From Rubrobacter sp. (lineage in GTDB: Bacteria > Actinomycetota > Rubrobacteria > Rubrobacterales > Rubrobacteraceae): 6,699 nucleotides of DNA. The position numbers were made by a program, and so were the translations under genes. The stretch is taken from positions 1 to 6,699 of the forward strand of contig JADDPY010000179.1 of the NCBI GenBank assembly GCA_016781635.1, given 5' to 3'. The notes beneath the pieces were generated by a model. That model searched no databases and was not told the DNA's origin. It was given only the letters and a program-made list of their open reading frames with translations. Positions 1-6,228 of this stretch are shown here, in pieces; within the stretch, counting starts at the first letter, position 1; every line of letters starts with the position of its first letter.

Positions 1-272
1 GGCTCTCCGCCCGCACCATCCGCCGGCGGCTGTCGTCGGTCTCGGGGTTCTATGCCTACCTGCTGGCCCGAGGGGCCACTTCGGTGGTGCGCGACCCCGT
101 GCCCCAGGGACTCACCACCCGCCGGGAGCCGGAGCGGCCCCGCCAGCGCCCACTGGTGCGGGCCGTAACGACCTTGCCTCGGGTGCTCAGCGCCGGTGAG
201 GTCAATGCGCTCGTGGGGGTGCTCCGCACCGAGCGCGGTCGCCGGTTGACCCCCAGGCTGGCTTCGACGTGA
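1..272 (+). pseudogene. Tyrosine recombinase (phage integrase family), truncated remnant
   Basis: The frame is open from the left edge (first full codon at 3) to a TGA at 270-272, so the start lies outside the window. The visible protein has the helical N-terminal core-binding (SAM-like) domain of site-specific tyrosine recombinases: the helix around SARTIRRRLSSVSGFYAYL, then a DPVP turn, then the stretch PRVLSAGEVNALVGVLRT that normally leads into the catalytic domain. In intact members the segment after LRTERDR continues into the first catalytic arginine. Here it changes to unrelated sequence near base 238 and stops within about 12 codons. The catalytic R-H-R-Y residues are therefore absent and the product cannot recombine DNA. 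The break point is a likely rearrangement junction at the left border of the cargo. The family call rests on sequence pattern only. Confidence 0.75.
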
Positions 273-299
273 TCAGCCCCACCGTTAGCTTCGACGAGT

Positions 300-317
300 C
301 GGCCAAACAGTTGGCCG
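300..317. repeat. Perfect inverted repeat, possible hairpin or operator
   Basis: CGGCCAA (300-306), loop ACAG (307-310), TTGGCCG (311-317) form a perfect 7-bp stem with a 4-base loop. No T-run follows on either strand, so a standard intrinsic terminator is unlikely. It could be a protein-binding dyad or a residual end structure of the broken recombinase element. Confidence 0.4.
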
Positions 318-509
318 TGAGCGGGCGCGAACTCGCCTCGGCTCTAACTTTCGTCACTTCGCCATCTGGATCTCGAGGGCCCAATACCGACGGTCGTCAA
401 TGTACGCAAGCTCCTGTGCTCGGTACACGAGTGCTGTGGCAGCGGAGGCGCTCGTCGTGCCATCCCCGTGTCCTTCGGTGGGCTACGGATACGGCGGCGA
501 CCATGCCCG

Positions 510-537
510 GTGACGTCGAACGGAATCTGCCTACGCT
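510..537 (+). promoter_or_regulatory. Candidate promoter for the Hachiman-like operon
   Basis: A -35-like GTGACG (510-515, sharing TGAC with the consensus) is followed by a 16-base spacer and a -10-like TACGCT (532-537, fitting TANNNT). The last T of the -10 is 9 bases before the GTG at 547, and no Shine-Dalgarno sequence lies in front of that GTG. This geometry fits a leaderless transcript, which is common in actinobacteria. Short consensus matches of this kind also occur by chance. Confidence 0.3.
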
Positions 538-546
538 TCCCGAGCA

Positions 547-1302
547 GTGATCACGCTCGACGCGTACCTCGAACCGGACCTAGCGACGCTCCGGTCCGCG
601 CTGTCGATCGACTCACAAGTCCTCAGCGCCGCCGTCCCGATGCCCTGCGACGTGATCTCCATGGACAACCCCGCGATTATACAGAACGCGCTGCGTTCCT
701 TCCACGCGGACAGGTGGGGGCGTCCCCAAGGGGAGGCGGGTCCGGCAACAGCGCGGTTGAGTGACCTTGCCGAGATCGTTGGCGCCCTCGTCGTGCACGC
801 CTTCGCCACGCCGGACGCCAGAGTCGTCTTTCCGCTGACCTTCGCCGCATCTGGGCCGACCGCCCAACCCCCGGGCATCGATGTGATGGCGCTCAACGTC
901 ACTGCGCATCCCGATGACATCCCGCTGGGAGATAATGAATTTTTCGCCATCGTGGAGGCCAAGTCGTCTCTAGGGGATGATGTCGATGGTCCTGTCTCGG
1001 CCCTCCAGGCGGACCTGGCTAAGACCGATTACTACCGACTCACTGACCACCTGCGACTGCTGAAGAACCATCTGCGAGCGGTCGGCAACCCGAACTATCG
1101 CCGCGTCCACCAGTTCCACGCGTCGAACCACAGCTTCGTGGGAGTGCTTCTCGTCGACAGCGACAAGATTGGACTCCACAATGCAGTAGGCGTCATACAG
1201 CGAAGACTCGACGGACGCTCGACGCATTCGGGCATTCCGATCACCCGCGCGGCCGTGTTCGCGGTTCCGGCCCCCTTGACATGGATAACGCCGACGCTCT
1301 AG
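547..1302 (+). CDS. hamA: HamA-like (DUF1837) PD-(D/E)XK nuclease, Hachiman-like defence
   Basis: This 251-residue protein is probably the nuclease subunit of a Hachiman-type anti-phage pair. It shows the order of landmarks expected for HamA (DUF1837): an acidic helix (LSDLAEIVGALV, E76), a strand with the metal-binding aspartate (PGIDVMAL, D112), then the core strand FAIVEAK (E137, K139), giving an E...D...ExK restriction-endonuclease-like site. A C-terminal FVGVLLVD strand and an AVFAVPAPL strand fit the end of the family's domain. Known HamA proteins more often read GESK where this one has VEAK. The start is the first in-frame GTG after a stop at 511-513. No Shine-Dalgarno sequence precedes it, so the transcript may be leaderless; the next candidate start is the ATG for residue 32. 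The gene overlaps the helicase by 22 bases, which suggests one operon and coupled translation. In studied systems HamA and HamB form a complex that destroys DNA when the helicase senses abnormal DNA. The family call comes from motif order, not from a search. Confidence 0.68.
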   Translation: MITLDAYLEPDLATLRSALSIDSQVLSAAVPMPCDVISMDNPAIIQNALRSFHADRWGRPQGEAGPATARLSDLAEIVGALVVHAFATPDARVVFPLTFAASGPTAQPPGIDVMALNVTAHPDDIPLGDNEFFAIVEAKSSLGDDVDGPVSALQADLAKTDYYRLTDHLRLLKNHLRAVGNPNYRRVHQFHASNHSFVGVLLVDSDKIGLHNAVGVIQRRLDGRSTHSGIPITRAAVFAVPAPLTWITPTL

Positions 1303-4286
1303 CCCCCGCTTCGCTTACGGAACTACTCCGTCTCCTCGATCCAGAGGTGATTGAGCCCCAACTCGCGCAAGCTGAGCACAAGTGGCTTCGCCGTCAGCTT
1401 TTGGGCGACGTGGCATGGCAGACCGACGGCGACTTGATCGTCCGAGCGCACCAGGTGATGCTCGTCGCAGCAGATGTCGTCGCGGACCTGGGCGGCATGC
1501 TGCCGACAGAGCTACGCCAGCAGCTGGACCAACTCGCGACAGTGCTTGACCTCTCAGCGCGGCTTGACCGAACGCAGCATGCGGTCTTGGCTCGTCTCGC
1601 GGCGCACCTATTCCTTCGAGCAGGACAACCGACCAAGGCGTATCGAACTTCCCGCGCAATTGACGAGGTGGAGACCGACTTCGCGGGACAAGATCAGCTC
1701 CTTCGCGCCCTCCGCGATAGCTACCGGCTTGAAGGCGCTCCACTCGAGATCACGACAATTCAATCACTGGCAGCTGGTCTGGAGGGTCTCGAGGCTCGGA
1801 ATGCCGAAGACGTCCTCACCTGGGCTGCGAGCCGGTCAGATGCGTTCGCCTTCTCCGTGGCTGAAGAAATTGGTGCCGCACTCGATTATCGACGGCAGCA
1901 CGACCTACTAACAGTCGTCGGTTCCCGGCTTACGCCTGACTACATCGAACGGGCGTACTCGTCCTCGGGCAGGTACGCGCGTCGACGCGAGCTGTTGCCG
2001 CCTCAGCGCGACGCACTGACGACGGACTACTTCGATGCTCCGAGCGTTCTGGTAACCACCCCCACGGGAACGGGGAAGACGTTCCTCGCAGAATTGCGGA
2101 TCCTCGACGAGCTGCGACGAAATGCAGCTGCGCTCTGCGTGTACGTGGCTCCGCTGAACGCGCTCGCTCGCCAGGTGCACCGAGAGTTTGGGTTCCGACT
2201 TGCCAGTGTTGCGAATGTTGTTCTTTGGACCGGGGCGTACGAGATCGATCCGACGATCATGGAGCTCGGCGGGGTTCTGGTCACGACTCCTGAGAAGCTC
2301 GATGCCATCGTTCGCCAAAACCTTTCCGACGATCCGAGGTCCCAGGATTTGCTTCGACGGCTATCACTTTTGGTCTGCGACGAAATCCACCAAGTAGCAG
2401 ACGGCGGCCGCGGCATTCGGTACGAGATGCTCATCGCTCGTCTGCGCTGGCTGAAAAAGGACCTCAATGTCCTGGCTCTTTCGGCGGTCAGAGCTCAGCC
2501 GGAGTCTATGGCGCAATGGCTGGGAAACGGACAGCCGGCTCACATGGTGCGGCAGAACTGGCAACCGGCGCGCGTGTGGGATTTGATTTGGCGACGCGAC
2601 GGCGGGATTGAGCTCCGAAATGACTACGAGGACGTTGCCCGGGTCCCGCGGCCGCTGGATGTCAAACCGGCGGCTGCGCATCTCGCCTCGACACTTCTTG
2701 AACAGAACCGGTCCGTTCTCCTAGTTGAGATGCAGCGCAACTGGGCTGAAAGTCTTGCCAAGGAGCTCTTCGATCAGTATCGGGATTCGCTCGCGCGGCG
2801 CTTCGAACTGAACACGGGCCCGAGGGCCTCGTGGGTGCAGGGACGGCTGGATCGGCTTGCTGGCGCTATTGAGTCGAACCTTTATCTAGGCCATCCCTTG
2901 ACCGAGTACATCCGAGTTGGCCTCGCTTATCACCACGCCGGTGTGCCGCCGCAGGTGCGACGCGCGATCGAGGAGCTGGGGCGGGAGGAAGTGATCCACA
3001 CTATCGTCTCGACCACCACGCTGGCCGAGGGCGTCGACCTTCCATTTCGTGCGGTCATCCTGGTTCGCACCGAGCTTCCGTTCGGCCGAAAACTTCAACC
3101 CACCAGGGTGCGCAACATTCGCGGACGAGTCGCCAGGCCGCGCTATTCCAACGACGGCGTCTTTGCGGTACTGCAGCCGAAGAATCCCAACAGCGTGGCG
3201 CACCAGTTCTTCCTCGACCACTACTGGACGCCGACTACGACGGGGACGACTGAGAAGCCGAGCGCTCTCCTAGAGCTCTACTCGAGCGATCGAATGGAAC
3301 GAGCGGTGGCGACGCGTTCACTTCAAGGCCAGCTGTTAGCGCTCTTCAGCGAGCGAGAAGTCGAACTCGAGGATGTTTCAAAGATCGCGTTCGAGACACT
3401 TGTGGCAGCGTCTTTCCCAACGGGTTCGCCAGTGATTCGCGGTGTCGCGCGCGCAATCCAAGTGGAGACGGAGAGAGCCCTCAAGGCGCCGGCACTGTTA
3501 AAAGTTGCCTCGCCGGTGTCACCGACTCCGCTCGGCCGAGCCGCAGTACTTGGAGGCCTATCGGCCGAGAGCGCGATCCTTATCCGGAACACGGTCGTGC
3601 AGGCGGATTCGTTCCTCGTCGAGAGGCTGGCGTCCAACGGCGCTGCCTGGGTTGCATCTCGTTGCGCATGGCTGGCTTGGGAAGTCGTTGAGGCTAGCGA
3701 CGCGTATCGAAGCCGAATGGCGACCCGTTCGGGCGCGGGGTACCCACGGGTGCCTGGCAGTGGCGCTCTGCAGGACGAGCGCCTCGAAGCAGAGTACGCG
3801 CTTACTGAGACCCTCTTGAACCGCCTGACGTTCGACGCGATCGCGGAAGAGTTCAAGGAAGAGAACTGGCTGCGAGGACGCTCACATCTCGACCGCGTCG
3901 GCTTCCTTGTCGAGTGGGCCAACAAGTTCCAAGGGCTGCTCCCGTGGACGTTGTCCGGCGCGATGCGGATAGTCGAGGCGGCTTCGGAGGACGCCCCGCT
4001 CCTCCAGCAGTTGGTGCCTGAGATCGAACCGTTCGTGCAGTACTTCGCGTCTTGGGTCGCCTCGCCAACGGCCAGCCAGGTCGTGCGAAGCGGGTGGCTG
4101 GATCGTGACTCAACCTTGCGCCTCTTCACAGGCGCTGACCTCTGGAACATGTCACTGGAGGACCTAATCGAGTGGACGTGGCTGCACGAGGAGTCGGTCG
4201 TCGCGACCATCGGAGAGGAGGCGGCTGACCGACTCCTGCGGCGTGTGCCCGTCGACGATGATGAAGCTCCCGCTGAGGGTGAATGA
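1281..4286 (+). CDS. hamB: HamB-like superfamily 2 (Ski2-like) DNA helicase, Hachiman-like defence
   Basis: This is a 1001-residue ATP-dependent helicase of the Ski2-like branch of superfamily 2. About 235 mostly helical residues come first. The motor follows: Q-motif-like LLPPQ (near 242), Walker A TTPTGTGKT (259-267), motif Ia APLNALA (290-296), motif Ib TTPEKLD (335-341), Walker B CDEIH (366-370), motif III LSAV (400-403), YHHAGV (550-555), motif V STTTLAEGVDLP (577-588) and motif VI RGRVARPR (614-621). In motif VI the usual second glycine of GRAGR is alanine (A618), but both arginines (R616, R619) remain. The segment TPLGRAAVLGGLS (739-751) resembles the winged-helix end of the Ski2 core. 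The last 250 residues are helical and unassigned, with an acidic tail (VDDDEAPAEGE). The ATG lies inside the nuclease gene (22-base overlap) with no purine-rich ribosome site, so translation is probably coupled. The immediate nuclease partner makes HamB more likely than a housekeeping HelY-type helicase. The ATPase/helicase call is very secure; the Hachiman label is moderately so. Confidence 0.8.
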   Translation: MDNADALAPASLTELLRLLDPEVIEPQLAQAEHKWLRRQLLGDVAWQTDGDLIVRAHQVMLVAADVVADLGGMLPTELRQQLDQLATVLDLSARLDRTQHAVLARLAAHLFLRAGQPTKAYRTSRAIDEVETDFAGQDQLLRALRDSYRLEGAPLEITTIQSLAAGLEGLEARNAEDVLTWAASRSDAFAFSVAEEIGAALDYRRQHDLLTVVGSRLTPDYIERAYSSSGRYARRRELLPPQRDALTTDYFDAPSVLVTTPTGTGKTFLAELRILDELRRNAAALCVYVAPLNALARQVHREFGFRLASVANVVLWTGAYEIDPTIMELGGVLVTTPEKLDAIVRQNLSDDPRSQDLLRRLSLLVCDEIHQVADGGRGIRYEMLIARLRWLKKDLNVLALSAVRAQPESMAQWLGNGQPAHMVRQNWQPARVWDLIWRRDGGIELRNDYEDVARVPRPLDVKPAAAHLASTLLEQNRSVLLVEMQRNWAESLAKELFDQYRDSLARRFELNTGPRASWVQGRLDRLAGAIESNLYLGHPLTEYIRVGLAYHHAGVPPQVRRAIEELGREEVIHTIVSTTTLAEGVDLPFRAVILVRTELPFGRKLQPTRVRNIRGRVARPRYSNDGVFAVLQPKNPNSVAHQFFLDHYWTPTTTGTTEKPSALLELYSSDRMERAVATRSLQGQLLALFSEREVELEDVSKIAFETLVAASFPTGSPVIRGVARAIQVETERALKAPALLKVASPVSPTPLGRAAVLGGLSAESAILIRNTVVQADSFLVERLASNGAAWVASRCAWLAWEVVEASDAYRSRMATRSGAGYPRVPGSGALQDERLEAEYALTETLLNRLTFDAIAEEFKEENWLRGRSHLDRVGFLVEWANKFQGLLPWTLSGAMRIVEAASEDAPLLQQLVPEIEPFVQYFASWVASPTASQVVRSGWLDRDSTLRLFTGADLWNMSLEDLIEWTWLHEESVVATIGEEAADRLLRRVPVDDDEAPAEGE

Positions 4287-4287
4287 G

Positions 4288-4311
4288 CGAAGGGGTCACC
4301 CTGCGCCTTCG
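4288..4311 (+). terminator. Possible weak terminator hairpin after the helicase gene
   Basis: CGAAGG (4288-4293) pairs with CCTTCG (4306-4311) just after the helicase stop. An alternative internal stem is AGGG/CCCT (4291-4294 with 4299-4302). There is no T-run after it, so it may act with other factors or simply stabilise the 3' end. Confidence 0.25.
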
Positions 4312-4325
4312 GTCAGACTCTGTGG

Positions 4326-4501
4326 TGAACCGCCCCGGATTTGTGGAGGCTCCAACCCTTTAGAGGATGGAGTCATGCCAGGAGGCGGGAGGGGTGGGAG
4401 GTATCCGCACGAGCTGCGAGAACGGGCGGTGCGCATGGGCTTCGAGCATCAGCGCGTGAAACTCGGCATCAACGGGTAGCCGAGCGCCGCCTACCGGTTC
4501 A
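4326..4501 (+). mobile_element. IS3-family insertion sequence remnant, internally deleted, about 176 bp
   Basis: The left end reads TGAACCGCCCCGG, a typical IS3-family terminal repeat beginning with TG, and a short leader then leads into an OrfA fragment. The right end reads CTACCGGTTCA, the complement of a TGAACCGG end, so the outer 7 bases (TGAACCG / CGGTTCA) match perfectly. Full IS3 elements are usually 1.2-1.5 kb, so nearly all of orfA and the whole of orfB are gone. GTG stands at 4322-4324 and again at 4502-4504, which hints at a 3-base target duplication, but the left copy is one base away from the element end. The remnant sits directly downstream of the helicase gene and separates the two cargo modules. 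Confidence 0.6.
4375..4479 (+). pseudogene. IS3-family transposase OrfA, deleted remnant
   Basis: The ATG at 4375 has a purine-rich stretch (GAGGATGGAG) in front of it. The 34-residue frame has the start of an IS3 OrfA helix-turn-helix protein: RYPHELRERAVRMGFEHQ. It then jumps to VKLGING, which in intact OrfA proteins lies after roughly 15-20 more residues (the usual ...SVAAKLGING... stretch), and stops at a TAG immediately afterwards. Two deletions are therefore visible, one inside the DNA-binding domain and one that removes everything after it. The product cannot support transposition. Confidence 0.6.
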
Positions 4502-4512
4502 GTGAAGCGGCA

Positions 4513-4575
4513 GCGGTCAGGACCGCAGGGGGTGCGCCGTGGCGCACAGGGCTCCGAGCCGGCGTTTGGGGACGC
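4513..4575. repeat. Cluster of four consecutive short perfect inverted repeats
   Basis: Four dyads follow one another. They are GCGGTC-AG-GACCGC (4513-4526), GTGCGCC-GT-GGCGCAC (4532-4547), GGCTC-C-GAGCC (4550-4560) and GCGT-TTGGGG-ACGC (4562-4575). The first three have spacers of only 1-2 bases, so they look as much like protein-binding dyads or cruciform DNA as RNA hairpins. The run lies between the IS3 remnant and the 3' end of the minus-strand membrane protein gene. It may terminate that transcript, but no T-runs are present. Confidence 0.55.
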
Positions 4576-4581
4576 TCAACC

Positions 4582-4941
4582 TCAACCCTTGGGGCCCTTG
4601 GCCTTCCGGTAGTAGTCCCACGCAGCCCGAAGGAGGGCCACCGCGGCGATCGCGCACCCGACGAAGACAAGGAGCAGCATCCAGAAGAAGACCAGCACGG
4701 GTTCAACAGCACCGCGGTTAGCTACTGAACGCCACGCGGTTGGGGTCATGAGAGCGATCACGGTCACGCTCACTACTAACGAGACTGTGGCCGCTCCGAG
4801 TGCGAGTCGCCCCTTCCCCGTGCTGAGGTTTCGTCGATCGTTCACCGTCCGAAAGCCGAAGGGAAGGCAAACGGCCTGCACAATCGCTTGAGGGATACCG
4901 GCGGCGGTGAGGATCTCCTTCGCGTTGCTAACAGCGCCCAC
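4582..4941 (-). CDS. Small protein with two predicted membrane segments, unknown function
   Basis: I do not recognise this 119-residue protein. After a 45-residue N-terminal part (MGAVSNAKEILTAAG...) it has two hydrophobic stretches, LALGAATVSLVVSVTVIALM (about 46-65) and VLVFFWMLLLVFVGCAIAAV (about 82-101). It ends in a short basic tail (YYRKAKGPKG). This suggests an inner-membrane hairpin with a basic tail that is probably cytoplasmic. I chose the GTG at 4941 because it lies 2 bases after the TAA of the upstream helix-turn-helix gene, the arrangement expected for coupled translation. An ATG at 5013 in the same frame would add 24 residues but overlap that gene by 70 bases. The two genes very likely form one operon. 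A membrane partner beside a DNA-binding protein and a nuclease would fit a defence or toxin role, but that is inference. Confidence 0.6.
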   Translation of the reverse strand: MGAVSNAKEILTAAGIPQAIVQAVCLPFGFRTVNDRRNLSTGKGRLALGAATVSLVVSVTVIALMTPTAWRSVANRGAVEPVLVFFWMLLLVFVGCAIAAVALLRAAWDYYRKAKGPKG

Positions 4942-4943
4942 GG

Positions 4944-5513
4944 TTATCGCCGCTTCGCCTTCTTGGGAAGAAACTGGTCGACTGAAAACTCGTCGCCTGC
5001 TAGAGCCACCCACGGTTGTGTTCGCTCCCCATGCAGCACTACCACCGGATGCCCAAGTCGCTCCAGCTGCTCGACGAACACGTCGCGACAGTCTGCGCTC
5101 GGGAAGCCGATCTTCTCTCCGACGACGTCCGCTTCGTCACCCCTTCCAAGCCGTCGAGCCTCCTCAAGGCTCCACGCCAGCGCCAAGGGGTTCGCCTCGT
5201 CTGCGTAAACGGCCAGTAGCTCGCGGTGCCAACGGCGAGCAGTCGCCGGCGTGACTCGCATCAGGGCACCTACCTCTTCGTCCGTGATGAGTCGCCCAAG
5301 CTCCTTACTGACGTGCATGAGGAGATCGATTCGGTCGGAACCGAGGGCGGTAACCGGCGGTCCACTTCCCACCGCACGTTCAAGCGCCTGCCACTGCACG
5401 GCGTTCAGATATGCCACGGCCAACCGTTTCCCATCGCTACGCGTACCCAGTCGGCTCTCGAGCGCCGCGGCAAGTCGGTTCACGTCCCCTTCTGACAGCT
5501 GGCCTCTTCCCAC
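4944..5513 (-). CDS. Helix-turn-helix protein, probable regulator of the divergent module
   Basis: This 189-residue protein carries a clear helix-turn-helix-like segment around residues 76-103: ITDEEVGALMRVTPATARRW, followed by HRELLAVY. The N-terminal part is helical (DVNRLAAALESRLG). The C-terminal part (about 139-185, including FVEQLERLGHPVVVLHG) reads like a small alpha/beta domain of unknown role. The GTG at 5513 is chosen because GAGGAGGG ends 4 bases before it. An ATG at 5636, preceded by AGAGGA at 8 bases and by an in-frame stop four codons upstream of that ATG, would add 41 residues and is a real alternative. The gene is followed after 2 bases by the membrane protein gene and faces a nuclease gene on the other strand. 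A repressor acting on the shared upstream dyads is the simplest reading. A structural or DNA-sensing role in the system is also possible. Confidence 0.62.
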   Translation of the reverse strand: MGRGQLSEGDVNRLAAALESRLGTRSDGKRLAVAYLNAVQWQALERAVGSGPPVTALGSDRIDLLMHVSKELGRLITDEEVGALMRVTPATARRWHRELLAVYADEANPLALAWSLEEARRLGRGDEADVVGEKIGFPSADCRDVFVEQLERLGHPVVVLHGERTQPWVALAGDEFSVDQFLPKKAKRR

Positions 5514-5616
5514 GATGCCCTCCTCGCCGCGGGATCGCTGGCAGCGATCAGTTTGGCCAAGATCGTCGATGACGTCGAGCCGCTTCCCATCATGCAGGCT
5601 CCGCGCCCACACCCCG

Positions 5617-5743
5617 GCGTACGGGGACACGTCCATGAGGTTCGTCCTCTAGCGTCATTCGGAACTGATGCGGTCTCTGGTCGGCGAGTCTCGCCAGACG
5701 ACCGTTCGTGGCCCGAGCAGGCGGTTGTCGCAGCCCCGTACGC
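5617..5743. promoter_or_regulatory. Divergent intergenic region with candidate operator dyads
   Basis: The stretch between the helix-turn-helix gene and the nuclease gene holds a perfect 13-base dyad GGCGAG-T-CTCGCC (5683-5695). It also holds a 10-base perfect inverted pair, GCGTACGGGG (5617-5626) and CCCCGTACGC (5734-5743), 107 bases apart. Each copy of the pair contains the palindrome CGTACG. A small GAGG/CCTC stem lies at 5637-5649. Binding of the neighbouring helix-turn-helix protein is plausible but unproven. I could not assign convincing -35/-10 boxes for either direction. Confidence 0.4.
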
Positions 5744-5765
5744 ATGGGCGGAGAGGAGCAGTTCC

Positions 5766-6224
5766 GTGGGAAAGCGCTTGGACTCCAAGCTCGAGGCGAT
5801 GGGTGCCGAACACCTCGTGCTCGGCCAGTTGTTGATTGACGGCATACCCGCCTACCTCGCTTACGACAACCAGAGGGACTACGACGTCGTCGCGGTGTGG
5901 CCTGAGAGCAAGCGATCGTGTGCGATCCAGGTGAAGAGCCGGTGGGCGACAGACGCGAACATGAGCTTCCCAATCTCCAAGCTTGGTGCAGACTTCGTCG
6001 TCCTCGTCGCCCTCAACCGTGGCGTCCGCTATCGCAAACCGCTCCCAGACGAAACCGCACGTCGAGACCCGGACTTCTACGTTCTGCCGATGGATATCGT
6101 GCGAGAGCATCACCGGGTGGGTCGAATGAGTGTCATACGCCTCCGGGATATACCGAATTGGCGCTCGTATCTCATGGCATGGGTCCCAGTTCGGCAGTTC
6201 CTTCAGATGCCGGAAGAGGAATAG
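5766..6224 (+). CDS. Small PD-(D/E)XK nuclease-like protein (QxK variant)
   Basis: This 152-residue protein has the core of a restriction-endonuclease-like fold: a conserved-type acid in the first helix (GAEHLVLGQLL, E15), an aspartate ending the first strand (RDYDVVAV, D40) and CAIQVKSR (Q55, K57) on the next strand. A Q in place of the usual acid before x-K is seen in small families such as the PD-(D/E)XK endonucleases related to intron-associated enzymes and in DUF4365-like proteins. Later strands include ADFVVLVALN and DFYVLPMDI, then a helix that ends in an acidic tail. The start is the GTG at 5766, with AGGAG 7 bases before it; the frame is open further upstream, but without a comparable ribosome site. 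It diverges from the helix-turn-helix gene and is cut off downstream by the ISL3 remnant only a few bases after its TAG, so a partner gene may have been lost. Candidate roles are cleavage of invading DNA or resolution of branched DNA. The fold call is good; the function is not known. Confidence 0.62.
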   Translation: MGKRLDSKLEAMGAEHLVLGQLLIDGIPAYLAYDNQRDYDVVAVWPESKRSCAIQVKSRWATDANMSFPISKLGADFVVLVALNRGVRYRKPLPDETARRDPDFYVLPMDIVREHHRVGRMSVIRLRDIPNWRSYLMAWVPVRQFLQMPEEE

Positions 6225-6228
6225 GATC

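Larger units (their letters stand above)
273..546. other. Intergenic region upstream of the Hachiman-like operon
   Basis: I see no convincing gene here. The open frames that cross it have no recognisable protein features and run out of frame into the following gene. It contains a perfect hairpin at 300-317 and a weaker one at 324-337 (GGCG/CGCC). A possible promoter lies just before the GTG at 547. The sequence may be partly scrambled debris from the broken integrase. Confidence 0.5.

Noticed and set aside
269..550. Open frame of 93 codons between the integrase remnant and the operon
   Set aside because: No recognisable domain, Arg/Ser-rich second half, no ribosome site, and codon use unlike the neighbours.
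531..962. Minus-strand open frame of 143 codons opposite the start of the HamA-like gene
   Set aside because: Low-complexity Ser/Ala/Arg content, no motif, and direct conflict with the better-supported + strand gene.
1276..1305. TTGACA at 1276-1281 as an internal promoter for the helicase gene
   Set aside because: No acceptable -10 box lies 16-18 bases downstream, and the gene is already coupled by overlap to the gene before it.
3323..4210. Long minus-strand open frame of 295 codons opposite the helicase gene
   Set aside because: It lies wholly antisense to a gene with a clear helicase fold, and its Ser/Arg-rich composition is typical of an antisense shadow in GC-rich DNA.
4513..4575. Inverted repeat cluster as a CRISPR array or integron attC site
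   Set aside because: The units do not share a common repeat, there are no regular spacers, and the attC core motifs (RYYYAAC/GTTRRRY) are not seen.
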